Below are positions 26,490 through 38,100 of a DNA stretch of 64,000 nt, piece by piece. Positions within the stretch are counted from its first letter, which is position 1, and the number at the start of each line of letters is the position of its first letter. The notes beneath the pieces are model-generated. The model was not told the origin of the DNA. It did no database searches and saw only the letters and a list, made by a program, of their open reading frames with translations. A program made the position numbers and the translations under genes. This stretch comes from Taxillus chinensis (taxonomy: Eukaryota; Streptophyta; Magnoliopsida; Santalales; Loranthaceae), in assembly GCA_023512835.1 (NCBI GenBank), contig CM042092.1:9328793-9392792 (forward strand). Direction: 5' to 3'.

Positions 26490-28800
26490 AGGTGGCCAGG
26501 GGAAATCGGTTTTTCACCCCAACGATTTTATCTGCAAGGCGATGAGTGGTGGCCAGCCATTCCATAGACATGGGAAAACAAAATCAAGAGTCAGCACATT
26601 TTGCCATCACACTTTAAATATATTTATTACTGAGGTATACGCTGGAGGTTCGAACATTAATTTAAAAAGCAAGTTTTAAGCGGTGACACACAAAAATGGC
26701 TTTCGACCACATGCGATCAAGTGTCGGTTGTTCAATCATCACATCAGTGTGATGGGTAGGTCCAACTGCCCACTTCATCAAAGCCCAAGCACCAATTAAT
26801 GGAATTGGTGGAGACGTACTCATCAATCAAGTGCTACACACATGAAATAATGAAAGAACCAATTTTAAAACAAGTGCTACATATCAATACACGTTTGATT
26901 ATATATGTACCAATTTTTAGAACCAAACCCAACGTAAAGAATGAGTGAGTAGTTGAGACTTGAAACTAATTCATAACCAACCTTCTAATTTTACGTGATT
27001 TTGAACTCGGTAAGACTATGGCCGTAAATAGAATTTAATATTCATACCCAACTGTATCGGAAAAATAAAGTACCCAATAATTTATCCTACAAGATTTAAA
27101 AAATATATTAATATTTCCCCTGATTTATATCACTACCTTTCCGGTATTATGGATGGTTTCAACACATGCATTATTAAAATTTTAGAATATTTTCGTTGTT
27201 CTTGTGCCCACAGCATAGATTGAGAGATTGTAAAATAAAATAAATTATTAATTTATTGAGAGATTGTTGTGACCATGGAGCATTGAGTTGTAATTGTTTG
27301 CACAGTTAATCAAAAGTTGGCATAATACTTAATAAGGTAATAACCATTGTTAACAACTGTGAGTAGAATGGTAACGGGTGGATTATTATTAATTTATTAT
27401 AGTTATTGTTGGGCAAGTGGGGATAGTTTTGACAACCCAAATTGTGAGGAGTGTGATAATAGGAGAGTGTACTCTTAGATAACCTCCTAAGGTTGATGAA
27501 TAAATTTGCAAATGAAATTTGATAATATGAATAAAATTTTATTATTTTAATATTTAATTCGATCACTTGAATTAAAGGATGAAATCTAAAAGTAAGTTGG
27601 CAAAGAGGTTGATAATTTGCATAGTCATGTTACTTCGGTTTGAGTTCAAGACAAAAAGTTATATGCCAGAGTTTCATTATAATAAAGAAGCCAAGCATGA
27701 AGAGTTCAAGTTGCATTAATTTAAGACGAGACAATTCGAGATATCAAAATACTATTATATTAAAAGAACAAAACTTGTTCGATTTAGTTTGAGACAGGAG
27801 CTAAATCTCAAAATAACAAACTTGTTCAGTTTAGTTTGCGTTAAAGACTTATATATCAAAGTGATGTCAATTCAATTCAAGATGAGTTCAAGTTAGAGGA
27901 GTTTGTTTCAATATGAAATGTATATTTAAGCAAAACCAATCGGGAGATACTAAAGTCATAAGAGTTTAGTTCAAGATAAGGTAAATATAATAATATCTCA
28001 AAGTAAATATTGATACCTCTAATAGCTTAAACAATGTTAAAGACATCATTTGAAGGAAATTAAGTGAATGAGTATTAAAGCTAAACAATGTCATGTCACT
28101 AATGATGACATCCGAAGCTTTGCTTATGATGAGAGTATTGGTGCTAATGGCATAACAAGCATTGTTTAAAATGGAGCGACATCATTTTGCCTCTCGATGA
28201 TGCAACCAGTTGTGATGATGATGTCACGAGCATTTATGATAACGTAATACACAATGCTAATAACAATGGTACTATAAGAATCTATTGATGTAATAAGCAT
28301 TATTGATGACATAACATGTTATATGAATTTTTTCAGATGATAAAATATAATGACCATTAAAGATGATTTCAATAAATATACTGTTTGACTATTTTACGTA
28401 TCCATTTACAATGGTATTAATTTGAAAATATATTCATTGCTTAGACTGTTTGCTTAGCATTTATCGATTACTAAACTTAATGCTCCATTGGATAAAGGAT
28501 TATTTAAACCCTATCGGAGTTGGGAAAAAAGCAATAATGATTGGAAAAAGACAAGGACCATTGATACCAAATGATAACAATAACGATTGGGAAAAGCATT
28601 TAAGATATAAAATTTGAACACAAAAAAACAACAAGAATCACATATATCATTTGTGAAGTTTTAAATTTTATTCTAACAAAAAAAATTCCGGCCGATTCAT
28701 TCATCTTATCATTTTTTTAAATAATACCAATGTATTATATATTTTAAAGAAACACCTTTAAAACAATATATCAGTATAAATAAAATGCAACAAATTTTGA
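24306..28800. other. Intergenic; GC-rich island at 25.1-25.4 kb and (GATATAT)n
   Basis: Mostly AT-rich. A sharply GC-rich island at 25130-25430 has open frames on both strands, neither resembling a known family. At 26385-26455 a heptamer GATATAT repeats about ten times and runs into (TA)n up to about 26487. A short near-duplicate (AGTAGTTCAATTCTCATT / AGTAGCTCAATTCTCATT) lies at about 25838 and 25892. 27600-28350 has many related GAGTTCAAG and GATGA motifs, perhaps an old LTR. Confidence 0.45.
26385..26487. repeat. (GATATAT)n heptamer array plus (TA)n
   Basis: About ten head-to-tail GATATAT units followed by a (TA)n tract of about 33 bp. Confidence 0.9.
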
Positions 28801-28847
28801 TGTCTCGGTATTAAGAAAACAAAAATAAAAGTTGTCACTACTACCTA

Positions 28848-29235
28848 TTGTCACCGATAAAGTCAAAGGAAACAGCATCATCTTCGATGTAACAAGTATT
28901 TCCTTCAATTTGCCATCCCTATAAAGTAGCAAAATTGTGGCAGGAACTGTAAAACAGGGCAAAGTAAAGCAAAATTTTCATTTTTAACGGTGTAAGTTCA
29001 GCCTCCTGGTCCTGACAACATCATCACCTCAATTACGATATTGAATTTCAAATCAGAATGGGTGGGGAGTCTATGTAATTTAATATACCTCCTCGTGTCA
29101 GCAAGCATCCCAACAAAATGCAAACATCAATAGCATCATGGTTCTCCACCCGCAGAGCCCTAGCCTCTAGCAGGATCACTCACCATTTCTTTGTCCACTT
29201 CCTTTGCATACACATGCAGAGCATTATTGGACCCC
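28848..29235 (-). pseudogene. Unidentified exon-like remnants
   Basis: Three protein-like segments flanked by plausible splice signals lie in order on the minus strand. The first, ending at 29184, reads WGSNNALHVYAKEVDKEM followed by GTGAGT. The second, about 29159-29089, reads ALRVENHDAIDVCILLGC then LLTRGG, before GTATAT. The third, about 28919-28846, follows TTATAG and reads WQIEGNTCYIEDDAVSFD. No start, terminal exon or recognisable domain was found, so this may be a gene fragment or pseudogene. I cannot name the family. Confidence 0.35.
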
Positions 29236-30236
29236 CACAACCAATATGAACAAAAATCGAAACTGATGAAAAGCAATTCTTGGAACTCAAAGTTATTTTG
29301 ATTTTGTAACTCATTCTTTGCTACCAAACAGTTTATTACAAATGCTTTGGCCCTATAATTCCCGGGTCCTCATTCTTAGCAATGAACTCAAAACTGATAT
29401 GAATCATGGCATTTTAAAAAATTTAGCAATTTCTGGGTCCTCATTCTTAGACAATTAAATGACGGTACAATCATATTGCATATTGCATACATGATCCGTA
29501 CAATATCATTGTCATACTTTTCTCATTCCCCCCCCCCCCCTGCGGGGTTGGATGGGTGGGTTCGCCATTTTGCATCCATTAAAACTAACCGTACGTGTTT
29601 AACAATATCGAAACTAACCAGACACACCGCATCTGCAAAAAGCCTCATCAGAGATTAGCAGGTGCATTAATGAGGTACCTGAACTATATTATTTGCTTAG
29701 ATTGTATATGGGGCAATATATTTTACTGTTCGGTGAACTGTTCCATAGCCATAATGAGTGAGCATATCCTCCAATACTAAGTGCGGGTATAATTTGCTAT
29801 TTTCCTCAAGTGTAATTTACATTTGATTAATCTGTTTACAAACTCAAGTGAGTTGGTAATAATTATTATATATATATATTTATATGTATTCAAACACACT
29901 TTTCCAACCTCTAGCTAGGAGCTCGAACATTGCCAGCAGCATCATCAAACATTAAAAATTTAAGGGATATAAACAAAAAGTACGGTATTGGTATTGTCAA
30001 ATCTGTAACTTCGAATTATAGTATTTTTCTCATTCTTGCTAAATTTGGCGAGCCACTGCGTCATCGACGCTCGCGTTCCCTCGTCGGGGCACTTGCTGGG
30101 TGAGATGGGTCGACGTCGGATATGATGGCATTGGATTTGGGCATCGAAGTTGGGTTTGGGCATCCTCGAAGCGTTGATTATAGTACGTACGTACATGGCA
30201 GAGATGATAGCATTGCAGGTGAGTATAGTAGTGGAG

Positions 30237-30410
30237 CTAGCAGGTACGGTAGTAGACGGCTTGGTGGGCGGTAGCAGAGGCGTGGTCGCCGACATGGATG
30301 GGGGACTGGACGCCGTCGTGGAGGATTAGGTAGGGGCCTACGAGGGCGGAGGTGTGTGGCGTGGCGTTGATCGCTCCACCGCTTCGCAGGTCAATTCCGG
30401 CTTCGATTCT
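30237..30410 (-). pseudogene. Unidentified GC-rich coding-like fragment
   Basis: A minus-strand frame of about 57 codons between two stops, within a GC-rich 350-bp island (about 30050-30410), reads like a real protein. It contains GGAINATPHTSALVGPYLIL followed by HDGVQSPIHVGDHASATAHQ. It then hits TAG at 30239-30237. The strong GC rise against the AT-rich background suggests a captured or relict exon. No family recognised. Confidence 0.35.
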
Positions 30411-32610
30411 TCATCTGTGTTGATGTTTAATAATTTGATCTTTCGTTAATAATATACACTTTTAAACACTTTTAAAATTCCTCGATAAACATGAATTATT
30501 ATTATAACGTGTACTACCAAATATACCCTTAAAATAACTTATTTCACATAAGAACTGATATATTTATGTAATTTTAATTTAAACTAATTAATAGATTAAT
30601 ATAACAATGATAATGAATAATTCAGTTGATAAGTAAATATATTATAAAAAATAATTTATTCGCAAGGTGAATAAATATTTCATGACCATAATTTAACTAA
30701 TAATAAATTAATGCATCCTGATATTTTTTATTAATTTATTATCTTTATATTTTATAATAAATTGTGTTTGTACAATATTTATATTTAAAATAAACATACA
30801 AATGTATAAATTTAAAATATATATTTTAAAATGTTTTGAAAACTAAAAAATTAACTTATGTCAAATTATTTAAATAGATAATTAAGATATTATTATATAA
30901 TATCATAAAATTTAAATTATATTTTTCTTAATTTAAAATAATTTACACATAAAAAGAATATATAATAAACTCAACTATTAGTTTTCTTTCTTTTTAATCC
31001 CCTAAGGTCATTTTAACACAATAAGATTGCGAGTTCTTATAAGAGAACATTATTACTGAAAATATAACACAATTATTATTATTTTTCATGATAACATACC
31101 AGATCTAATTCACAATGTACTTATCAAAAGCTAAGATTTAACTAAATAATAGCTAAGAGCGCTCACAGTGGAATAACAAATGCTTTAATAAATTTTTCTA
31201 TATGAATTAATATTGTCACAAATTCAACTAAAATTTAAATAGCTAGTGTCTTGAAGTTTGGTATTTAATAAAATTTATAGTTAATATTATTTATTGTAGA
31301 CAATTTATTGAAACATTTATTTATTCTAATGTGAGTACTATAAACTATAAAAAAACTCTTATAATGGGCTAATTAAATTTAGTATAAAATTAACTTTTAG
31401 TTAAATGAGTCTCTAAATTTAGCTAGTAATATTATTTATCGTGCGCTCTCCTATACAACACTATTTTTATTTTAAAATATATAAATAACTTTAAAATTAA
31501 TATTTAATTATAGTAACTAACAAGTGATTGAGCCTGACATTTGGATTGGTAAAAAATGAGTGGCTAAATATTAAAAAAAAACTTCTCTAGTTAGATTTTA
31601 ATTAAAAAAAATTCAGTTAACTAGTAGTACTTTTGTTTTCTCCACTACTCACTACTACTAACTAATCACTACTAGTGCTTTTATTCCTTAAATTGGTGTA
31701 ATAAACTTCTATACTATCAATGCCTTTTTCTAACCATTAAAAAAGTAATATATACAACATATAAATGAAAATTAAATTAAATTAACACTACTATTAAAAT
31801 CTTAAAAGATCCTATTTATGAATATAATTAAATAATGATAATAATAATATTCACTAAAAATACATTTTTGGGTGACAGAAAAAAAGACATCGCATATACA
31901 TTTTTTAAATAAAAATAAATATTAAACTATTATAATTCATAAAGTTATTTACCAAAACATACTGTGACAAAAACTTATCATAACATCATTTGATATGGTA
32001 TACCCCTGCAACCAAGGGTTGAATAATTGGGCGTTAGTGTCTTAGGCCAAAATGCTAAGTTATCAATGCACGTTATGCCCGGATGAGATAGATCCGTTTC
32101 GTCACCTCATCCCAAATACAAGATGAGACAAGCATCTTTATCCCTTTCGACAAAAAAAATGATTTTAATTATATTTTAAAAGATGACGATCACTCAATAT
32201 TAGTATTTGATGAAAGGGCGTGAAAATAAACCAAAAATGGATGACTTGTCTAGTAAATATAATAAACTATTTTTAAATGATGATATGATTAATATTGATT
32301 CATGAAGAGTAATTATTTAATTCTTAAAATAATATTATATAATTTTTTTCATATGCATTTTTATTAGTTTCCTCACACGCAAAGAAAAAATATAAAAAAA
32401 TTTTAATAAAAATTTACAAAAAATAAAAATAAAATAAATAGTAGTGCGATGAGCTTGGCGTGACGCATTAGGCTCGTCACCCGTGTGAAATGTTTCCCAA
32501 AAGTCACACAGTTTAAAATGTCAATCTACGGTGCCCTGCTAAGTCAAATTTAGAGATCACCCTAATTGTAAGCACGACCCAACCATTTGTTGGGCCCCTT
32601 TTTTAAATTA
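30411..32610. other. AT-rich intergenic spacer, no gene seen
   Basis: Frequent stops and no domain. Contains the MITE-like element at 31157-31448. The region around 32010-32130 is less AT-rich but has no coding sense. Confidence 0.5.
31157..31448. mobile_element. MITE-like element with AGAGCGC inverted ends
   Basis: The left end is AGAGCGCTCACAGTGGAATA and the inverted right end is AGAGCGCACGATAAATAATA. The internal sequence is AT-rich and non-coding. About 292 bp, consistent with a small non-autonomous DNA element. Confidence 0.5.
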
Positions 32611-32611
32611 A

Positions 32612-32915
32612 AAGCTGGGTTGGGTAGGCCACCTTGGTCTGTTGATCACCCTACTTGCTAATGTTGGCCAGACTCAACCATTTTTGGGCCTGTTTTTTTT
32701 TTTTTTTTTTTTTGGTTTTGTAAAACAAAAACTGCAGGCTGATCTTGCTGAACAAAATAAAATAGCAGATGGAAATTAGAAACGTCACAGTGAAGTAACG
32801 GGGTTGGTTACATGGATCCAATGTTTGCGGGGGCAGAGCAAAGGATGAAAGGACAGACAGCGGATGTAAGCCTTAATTGCGTTCACTGTACACCACTGCA
32901 GTGGCTTGGAAATAA
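32612..32915 (+). repeat. Upstream tandem duplication of the SHINE gene, copy 1
   Basis: This block starts AAGCTGGGTTGGGTAGGCCA and ends near GTGGCTTGGAAATAAA. It is followed directly by a second copy at 32916-33208. Shared landmarks include CCACCTTGGTCTGTTGAT, GGCTGATCTTG, GAAATTAGAAACGTCA, TGGATCCAATG and TGTACACCACT. Copy 1 additionally has a long T-run at about 32693-32714. Confidence 0.9.
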
Positions 32916-33208
32916 AGCTGGGTCGGGGTAGGCCACCTTGGTCTGTTGATGATCACCCTAATTGATGGCCAGACCCAACCATTCGTTGGGCCCTTTTTAA
33001 AATAAAAACCGCAGGCTGATCTTGTTTATTTAGACAAAGCAAGGCAGGAGATCGAAATTAGAAACGTCAAAGTGAACTAACGAGGTTGGTTACGTGTGCA
33101 TGGATCCAATGCTTGCAGGTAGAGACTAGGGAGGGCAGAGCAAAGGCCAGCAGATGGAAGCCTTTATTGCATTCATTGTACACCACTACGGTGCCTTGGA
33201 AATAAAGG
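32916..33208 (+). repeat. Upstream tandem duplication of the SHINE gene, copy 2
   Basis: Second copy of the block at 32612-32915, ending about 130 bp before the start codon, so the proximal promoter appears to be contained in the duplication. An extra inserted piece (about 33118-33137) separates the GCAGG and GGCAGAGCAAAG landmarks. Confidence 0.9.
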
Positions 33209-33340
33209 CGACCTCTCCCCCTCTATCACATCACATCACTTTCGTGTTTCTGCCATAAATTATGAACTCTGCCATTGCAAACCACTTTACTCCCTCCCCC
33301 CCTCTCTCTCTCTTTCTCTCTGGAGTCTGAACAAAATATA

Positions 33341-34194
33341 ATGGTCACTACTGATCATCAACAACCAAAGAAGTTCAGAGGTGTCCGGCAGCGCCAGTGG
33401 GGCTCCTGGGTATCTGAAATTCGCCACCCACTACTGTACCCACCTCCTGCTCTTCCTCTTCTTCTTCTTCTTCTTCTTCTTCCTGTCGTGTTTTACTATA
33501 TATATATGTGTGTGTGCTTTTGTGGCGTGTTGCAGAAAAAGGAGGGTATGGCTTGGAACCTTCGAGACTGCCGAAGCTGCGGCACGAGCCTACGACCAAG
33601 CGGCCGTCCTGATGAACGGTCAGAACGCCAAGACCAACTTCCCACTAGAAAAAAATCACACCTCCATTAATGCTCAAGAGCCAAACGCCGGCCTCGATCA
33701 CAGCTCCTTTCCATCTTCTTCTTCTAATAATGAGGCAAGCTAAATTTGAAGAAACGTCTAATATGATATATATATATATATATATATGTACATATATGTG
33801 TGTGTATATATATAGGATTTATTACTGAATTGGGTTTTCTTTAGTGTATTAAAATTTGGGTGTGGTTCGCATGCAGCAGAGCGCACTTTCAGGGGTTCTG
33901 GCCGCGAAGCTTCGAAAATACTGCAAGGAACCATCGCCGTCGCTGACTTGCCTGAGGCTCGACTCCGACAACGCGCACATTGGGGTCTGGCAGAAGCGTG
34001 CCGGGACTCGCGCTGGGTCGAACTGGGTGGTGAGGGTTCGGCTCGGTAAGGAGGAGGAGCCACAGACCTCTAACTCCGATGGTTTCTTGCCGGCGACGGA
34101 GGGCCCGCCTGCAGGCGTGGGGGAGGCCGAAGAAGATGAAATTACAATGCAGATGATTGAGGAGCTTCTGGAGGGCTGGGAATGCACTGTTTGA
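33341..34194 (+). CDS. SHN/WIN1-like: AP2/ERF transcription factor, SHINE/WIN1 clade
   Basis: DNA-binding regulator of cuticle and wax genes in characterised relatives. Exons: 33341-33435, 33536-33734, 33877-34194; 203 aa. One AP2 domain spans about residues 10-68: [20 protein letters not shown] across exon 1, then [20 protein letters not shown] and [15 protein letters not shown] in exon 2. Exon 3 carries the clade's middle motif ([20 protein letters not shown], near residues 117-137) and the C-terminal motif ([14 protein letters not shown]). The start is the ATG after a CT-rich leader. An in-frame upstream TTG is not used as a start. Intron 1 is GT-AG at the position conserved in this clade. 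Intron 2 must use a GC donor (GAG|GCAAGC at 33735), because no GT lies before the stop TAA at 33741. The acceptor is a NAGNAG (CAGCAG) that could include or skip one Gln. Relatives I recall have only the first intron, so intron 2 is unusual. Read-through would end the protein at residue 100, losing both C-terminal motifs. Confidence 0.93.
33735..33876 (+). other. GC-AG intron with (TA)n in the SHINE gene
   Basis: The intron starts GCAAGC and ends ATGCAG. It contains (TA)n and (TG)n at about 33769-33813. Splicing joins Glu98 to Gln99 in phase 0. The acceptor is followed by another CAG, so a three-base alternative acceptor exists. Confidence 0.75.
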
Positions 34195-35280
34195 CACGGT
34201 GTCTGCATTCGAATATGGATGATCTAATGCATGCTGATGGCCGGTGTGTGTTTTAATTTGTGCTTAATTAGCTACGTCGGTGACTAATGTACGTACGTGT
34301 ATGTACTATATATACGTAGTTTGTGTGTCTACTTATATATTATTATAGGTATATGTAGGTGCTAGTCGTAGCTGGACCAATCCTACAGTGTACTACTTCG
34401 CGCGCGGTAATAAGTGGATCAAAGTTCGATATTATATGTAGGTATATATATGTAGGCAGCTAGCTAGCGGACGTACGTTGTGGCAAGGTGGGTCTCTTTT
34501 TTTCCCACAGTAACTATGCACTGATATTTTGAGTCACACTCACACTCGATCCCGGATGTAATGTAGCTGCACCCGTCTGTTACTCGTGCATGCAGTACCC
34601 CTTCCCGATCGATAATATATAAGAAGATTGTAATAGCAGAGCACCGACGCATGTATACTGTAACCGCTAGACCTCTCCACCATGTGGGGAATGTGATGGT
34701 GTGTATAGTCTTGTAGTTAGGTGCCTCCATCGTCATACTTGTCTTGTTTATAATTTATGTGTATAAATGCTGCGTACCCCACATGAATTGGATATTGGTG
34801 GGCTAGAATAAAATACTATGCCGTCCTTTCAATTGTATTGTCTCGCTTACGTGGATGGGTGCAGCTCCAATGGTTTTTACAACGTACGGCGTACCTACTA
34901 TCTTGGTTTAATTAATATATTTGCTCGTCTCGGTTACGTTCCGACTAATTATGATTACGGAACATTAATTTAATGTAAGGTGCTCCTGTCCATCCAAATC
35001 AGACCCGCAGTTCTCTTCACGCAGAACCTTTTGGGATTGGCCGACTTGAGATTCCCGTAGACTAGATTTACGCAATACTTTTGATTCTTTATAATATGAT
35101 GCCATTAATTTTAAGCATGACGTGCTAGAGCTGATAGCTTTGTTATTTTAAACTTACATATTTTGAAATTGGTGAGAACTGAACCGAATTAAGGGGAGTA
35201 GATCTGTCATTTCAATGGTATTTTTTTTCCAAATCTCAAAGATACGTCGTATTTATAGTGTGACTTTAATGTCCCACCCT
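34195..35280. other. 3' flank of SHINE gene, no further gene seen
   Basis: Likely 3' UTR followed by intergenic sequence with many TACGTA/GTACGT motifs (about 34270-34480). No domain recognised on either strand. Confidence 0.5.
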
Positions 35281-35284
35281 GCAA

Positions 35285-36260
35285 TCCCTAAACTTGTTTT
35301 AAGGCTATGTATGCCAGGTTTTGACTTTAATATTTGGGTGGATCAACTTTGTTCATATTTATAGTCCAAATGGGGATAAGCTTAATCCAAGAGCATTAAG
35401 ATGTGCTTTTATGGGTTATTTTTCCACTCAGGAAAGATATACATGTTGTCATCTTTCATTTCACGGGTTTATATGTTTGCAGATGTTAACTTTCATGAGG
35501 ATGAATCATATCACACCTATAAGAAAATTCTCATGCCAGATAATGATGGAGCCCACTTTTTGACCCATTGTTCATTCCTATATTTATATCTGATCCAGCC
35601 AAAACTCTGTCCTAACCTTACACCTAAAAACCCTAGAGTCCTAGACCATAAAAACATGAACATCCATATAACTAGTATGACTCTGTTCTGATCCATTCCG
35701 GCAAGGTCTTTTTAAAGAGGGCAAAAACTTCCTGATTTGTGCATAATTAATACTCCAACCTAGATCTTGAAAACGATGTAACACTATATGACTCTTCTTA
35801 ACTATTTAAACACTCTACTTTTGATCTTAACAGGAAAGGTACTCAAGAATGTATTAAATAACCTTTGTATCCTCTTTATAAATTTATATTATTAATTTAA
35901 TAAAATTTCACCGTCCTATATATCGTTTATTGTTAGCTTGAATATCATTATTATTTTAACTAACTTATCAGAAGCTTTATCAAAAGAGAAATTAAAACAA
36001 GCTATAAATGTGGAAGCAAAACCATTAAAGAATAGCAATATATGAGACTTTGTGACTTTTTCATAAGACACGACATTGATGGGATGTAAATGGGTTTACA
36101 TAGAGCATATGGGTTTATATATAAACACAAAACCATGTTAGTATCCAAGGGTTATATTATGACCTATAAAATTTATTATTTGAAAACCTTTGCTCTAGTT
36201 TCAAAATAAATACAATCAGATTCTTATTATATCTAACAACCAACTCATCATTTCATAATT
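35285..36260 (+). mobile_element. Decayed Ty1/copia polyprotein fragment
   Basis: The first part (about 35310-35530) matches the copia segment just after the integrase core: VHIYSPNGDKLNPRALRCAF then MGYFSTQERY. A frameshift follows, after which the frame reads ADVNFHEDESYH. Further on (about 35960-36240) a shifted frame with several stops resembles the start of reverse transcriptase: ALSKEKLKQAINVEAKPLKN, then GCKWVY. No LTRs found. Clearly non-functional. Confidence 0.7.
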
Positions 36261-37730
36261 CTAATCATATTCATAAATTATCTTCACCAATTTAGAATGG
36301 CATATATGCACATAATATTCTTATATGCTTTAATAGATAACATTCAAAATCAATTGAGAAAAAAGTAAACAATTATGAATGTTATTTAAAGTTCATGTTA
36401 TTTAAAGTTCGTTTATGGGACGATAACAAAAAAAAAACAAAAAAATTATCAAACCGTGCTAACTATTATTTCTTTGATATTTGAAAAATATGTGAACTAT
36501 TATTTTATTTTTAATAAGTATAATTGTATGAAATTTCAAAACACAATTATACATGAAAGAGATGTATTGGTGTCAAATTTTTTTTTTTTTTTTTTTGCTG
36601 CCCATGTCACTTTGCAACTCAAATGGCATAATGTATCATATTAAATAAAATTGTAGGAAAAATTATCCATAACAAAAATAAAATAATTTATATTCTTACT
36701 ATAATCATGTATAGCCCAGACCGAGACTAATGTTACAAAAAAAGGGCATGATAATTTAAAAAGAGAAATCTCAAATCACCTTAGATCGAAAAAATATTTT
36801 AAAAAAATCATATTATGCTACTAAAGCATTCTAATGGATATATTTTTAAAGAACAATTTTTATATAACTAATTGAAATAACACAGGAAGAACACAAACAT
36901 TCAACTATTTATATTTAAAATAATAATTTTTAAATTTTAAATAATAACTCTTTAACTCATGAAAGTATGGTTCTTAATTTATATTTTGTTATTTTATAAT
37001 ATGCTCTGTTTCAATTCTAAAATTTTAAATGTGTTTCGAATATTAATAATATCCATCAATAATATTCGAAATCGAATTATAAATAATAAATTATCACTTA
37101 TTTATTTAGTTTTTATCAATAAAATTTGTTATTGCATATCTAATATTTATTGGCCTTCCTCTTGCGTTATTTGAGGTTTGATAAAAAGATTTGGAAATAA
37201 AAACTTTTGGCAAATAAAGTTTAAAATTATATCAATATTCTTTAATTTAAAAATAAAATATAGACTATTACACAAATAACAAACTAACGAAAAACATTAT
37301 GAATATAATTAGATTCATATTTCGCTTCAAACCATTATATATATATAAACCTTTGGATCTAATCAATACAAAATCGAAAGAAGTTTATTAAATTAAAAAT
37401 ATTATTAAGCATATTTTAAGCACTAACAAAAATTTACAATAAATAAATACATATATTAGCTTGATTTTATTAAATATTTTTAATGTTTGAACTTGATTTG
37501 GACTCAAATAAATTTGACTCAAACAAGCCTTATAATTATATTTGAAAAAAGCACTTGAACAATTTGATTACCAATTGAGCAAGTTTAAATTCAATTAAAT
37601 ATATTTGATTTGTATTTATTTAAATTGAAACGATTATTGTTATGTTTTTTTTTTTGTTTATTAAAATTATAACTTAAATACATGCGGTCCCCATTTCAAA
37701 GCATTGCTCTGTAACTTAATATAACCAAAC
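36261..37730. other. AT-rich spacer, no gene seen
   Basis: Very AT-rich with a T-run at about 36577-36595. No exon or domain recognised up to the SPX promoter. Confidence 0.55.
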
Positions 37731-37733
37731 GTC

Positions 37734-37741
37734 GAATATTC
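37734..37741 (+). promoter_or_regulatory. P1BS-type PHR1 binding site
   Basis: GAATATTC fits the GNATATNC consensus bound by PHR1-type MYB factors. It lies about 150 bp before the SPX start codon, where such sites control phosphate-starvation genes. The motif is palindromic and can occur by chance in AT-rich DNA, but position and gene type support function. Confidence 0.6.
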
Positions 37742-37767
37742 GATTGGAATATTTTAAGGTTCTGTTT

Positions 37768-38100
37768 ATGTTGTCGCCCCACCACTGTCACCTTAAACCG
37801 TTGAAACCGCCTGAAACCCCCGGCGATCTTCACCGCCACAGGTCTTTGCGTTCCCCTGAATCAAGGCTGCGTTTATGTTGTCGCAAGCACGATGAAATTC
37901 TGGAAGAGTTTGAGCAATCTGATCGAAGAGACATTGCCGGACTGGCGAGACAAGTTCTTGTCGTACAAGGATTTAAAGAAGCAGCTGAAGCTGATCTGCC
38001 CCAAAGAATCGGAGTCTCCGAGGAACCTGAAGCGCCCCAGATTGGAGGCGGTGGATTCCTCCCGAGATCCCGCTGTCGCCGGCCCCGGCGATTGCGCTGA
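37768..38100 (+). promoter_or_regulatory. Upstream AUG with long overlapping uORF
   Basis: If transcription starts before 37768, this ATG opens an out-of-frame reading frame that runs past the SPX start and ends at 38100. It could reduce translation of the main frame. The transcription start is not known. Confidence 0.35.
37875..37895 (+). promoter_or_regulatory. Six-codon uORF whose stop overlaps the SPX start
   Basis: The ATG at 37875 encodes Met-Leu-Ser-Gln-Ala-Arg, then TGA. The stop shares bases with the main ATG (ATGA at 37892-37895). Such an arrangement can allow termination-reinitiation. It sits in a short direct repeat: GTTTATGTTGTCGC occurs at 37764 and again at 37871. Confidence 0.5.

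Noticed and set aside
26317..26571. Minus-strand frame rich in Ile-Tyr repeats
   Set aside because: Translation of the GATATAT/(TA)n array.
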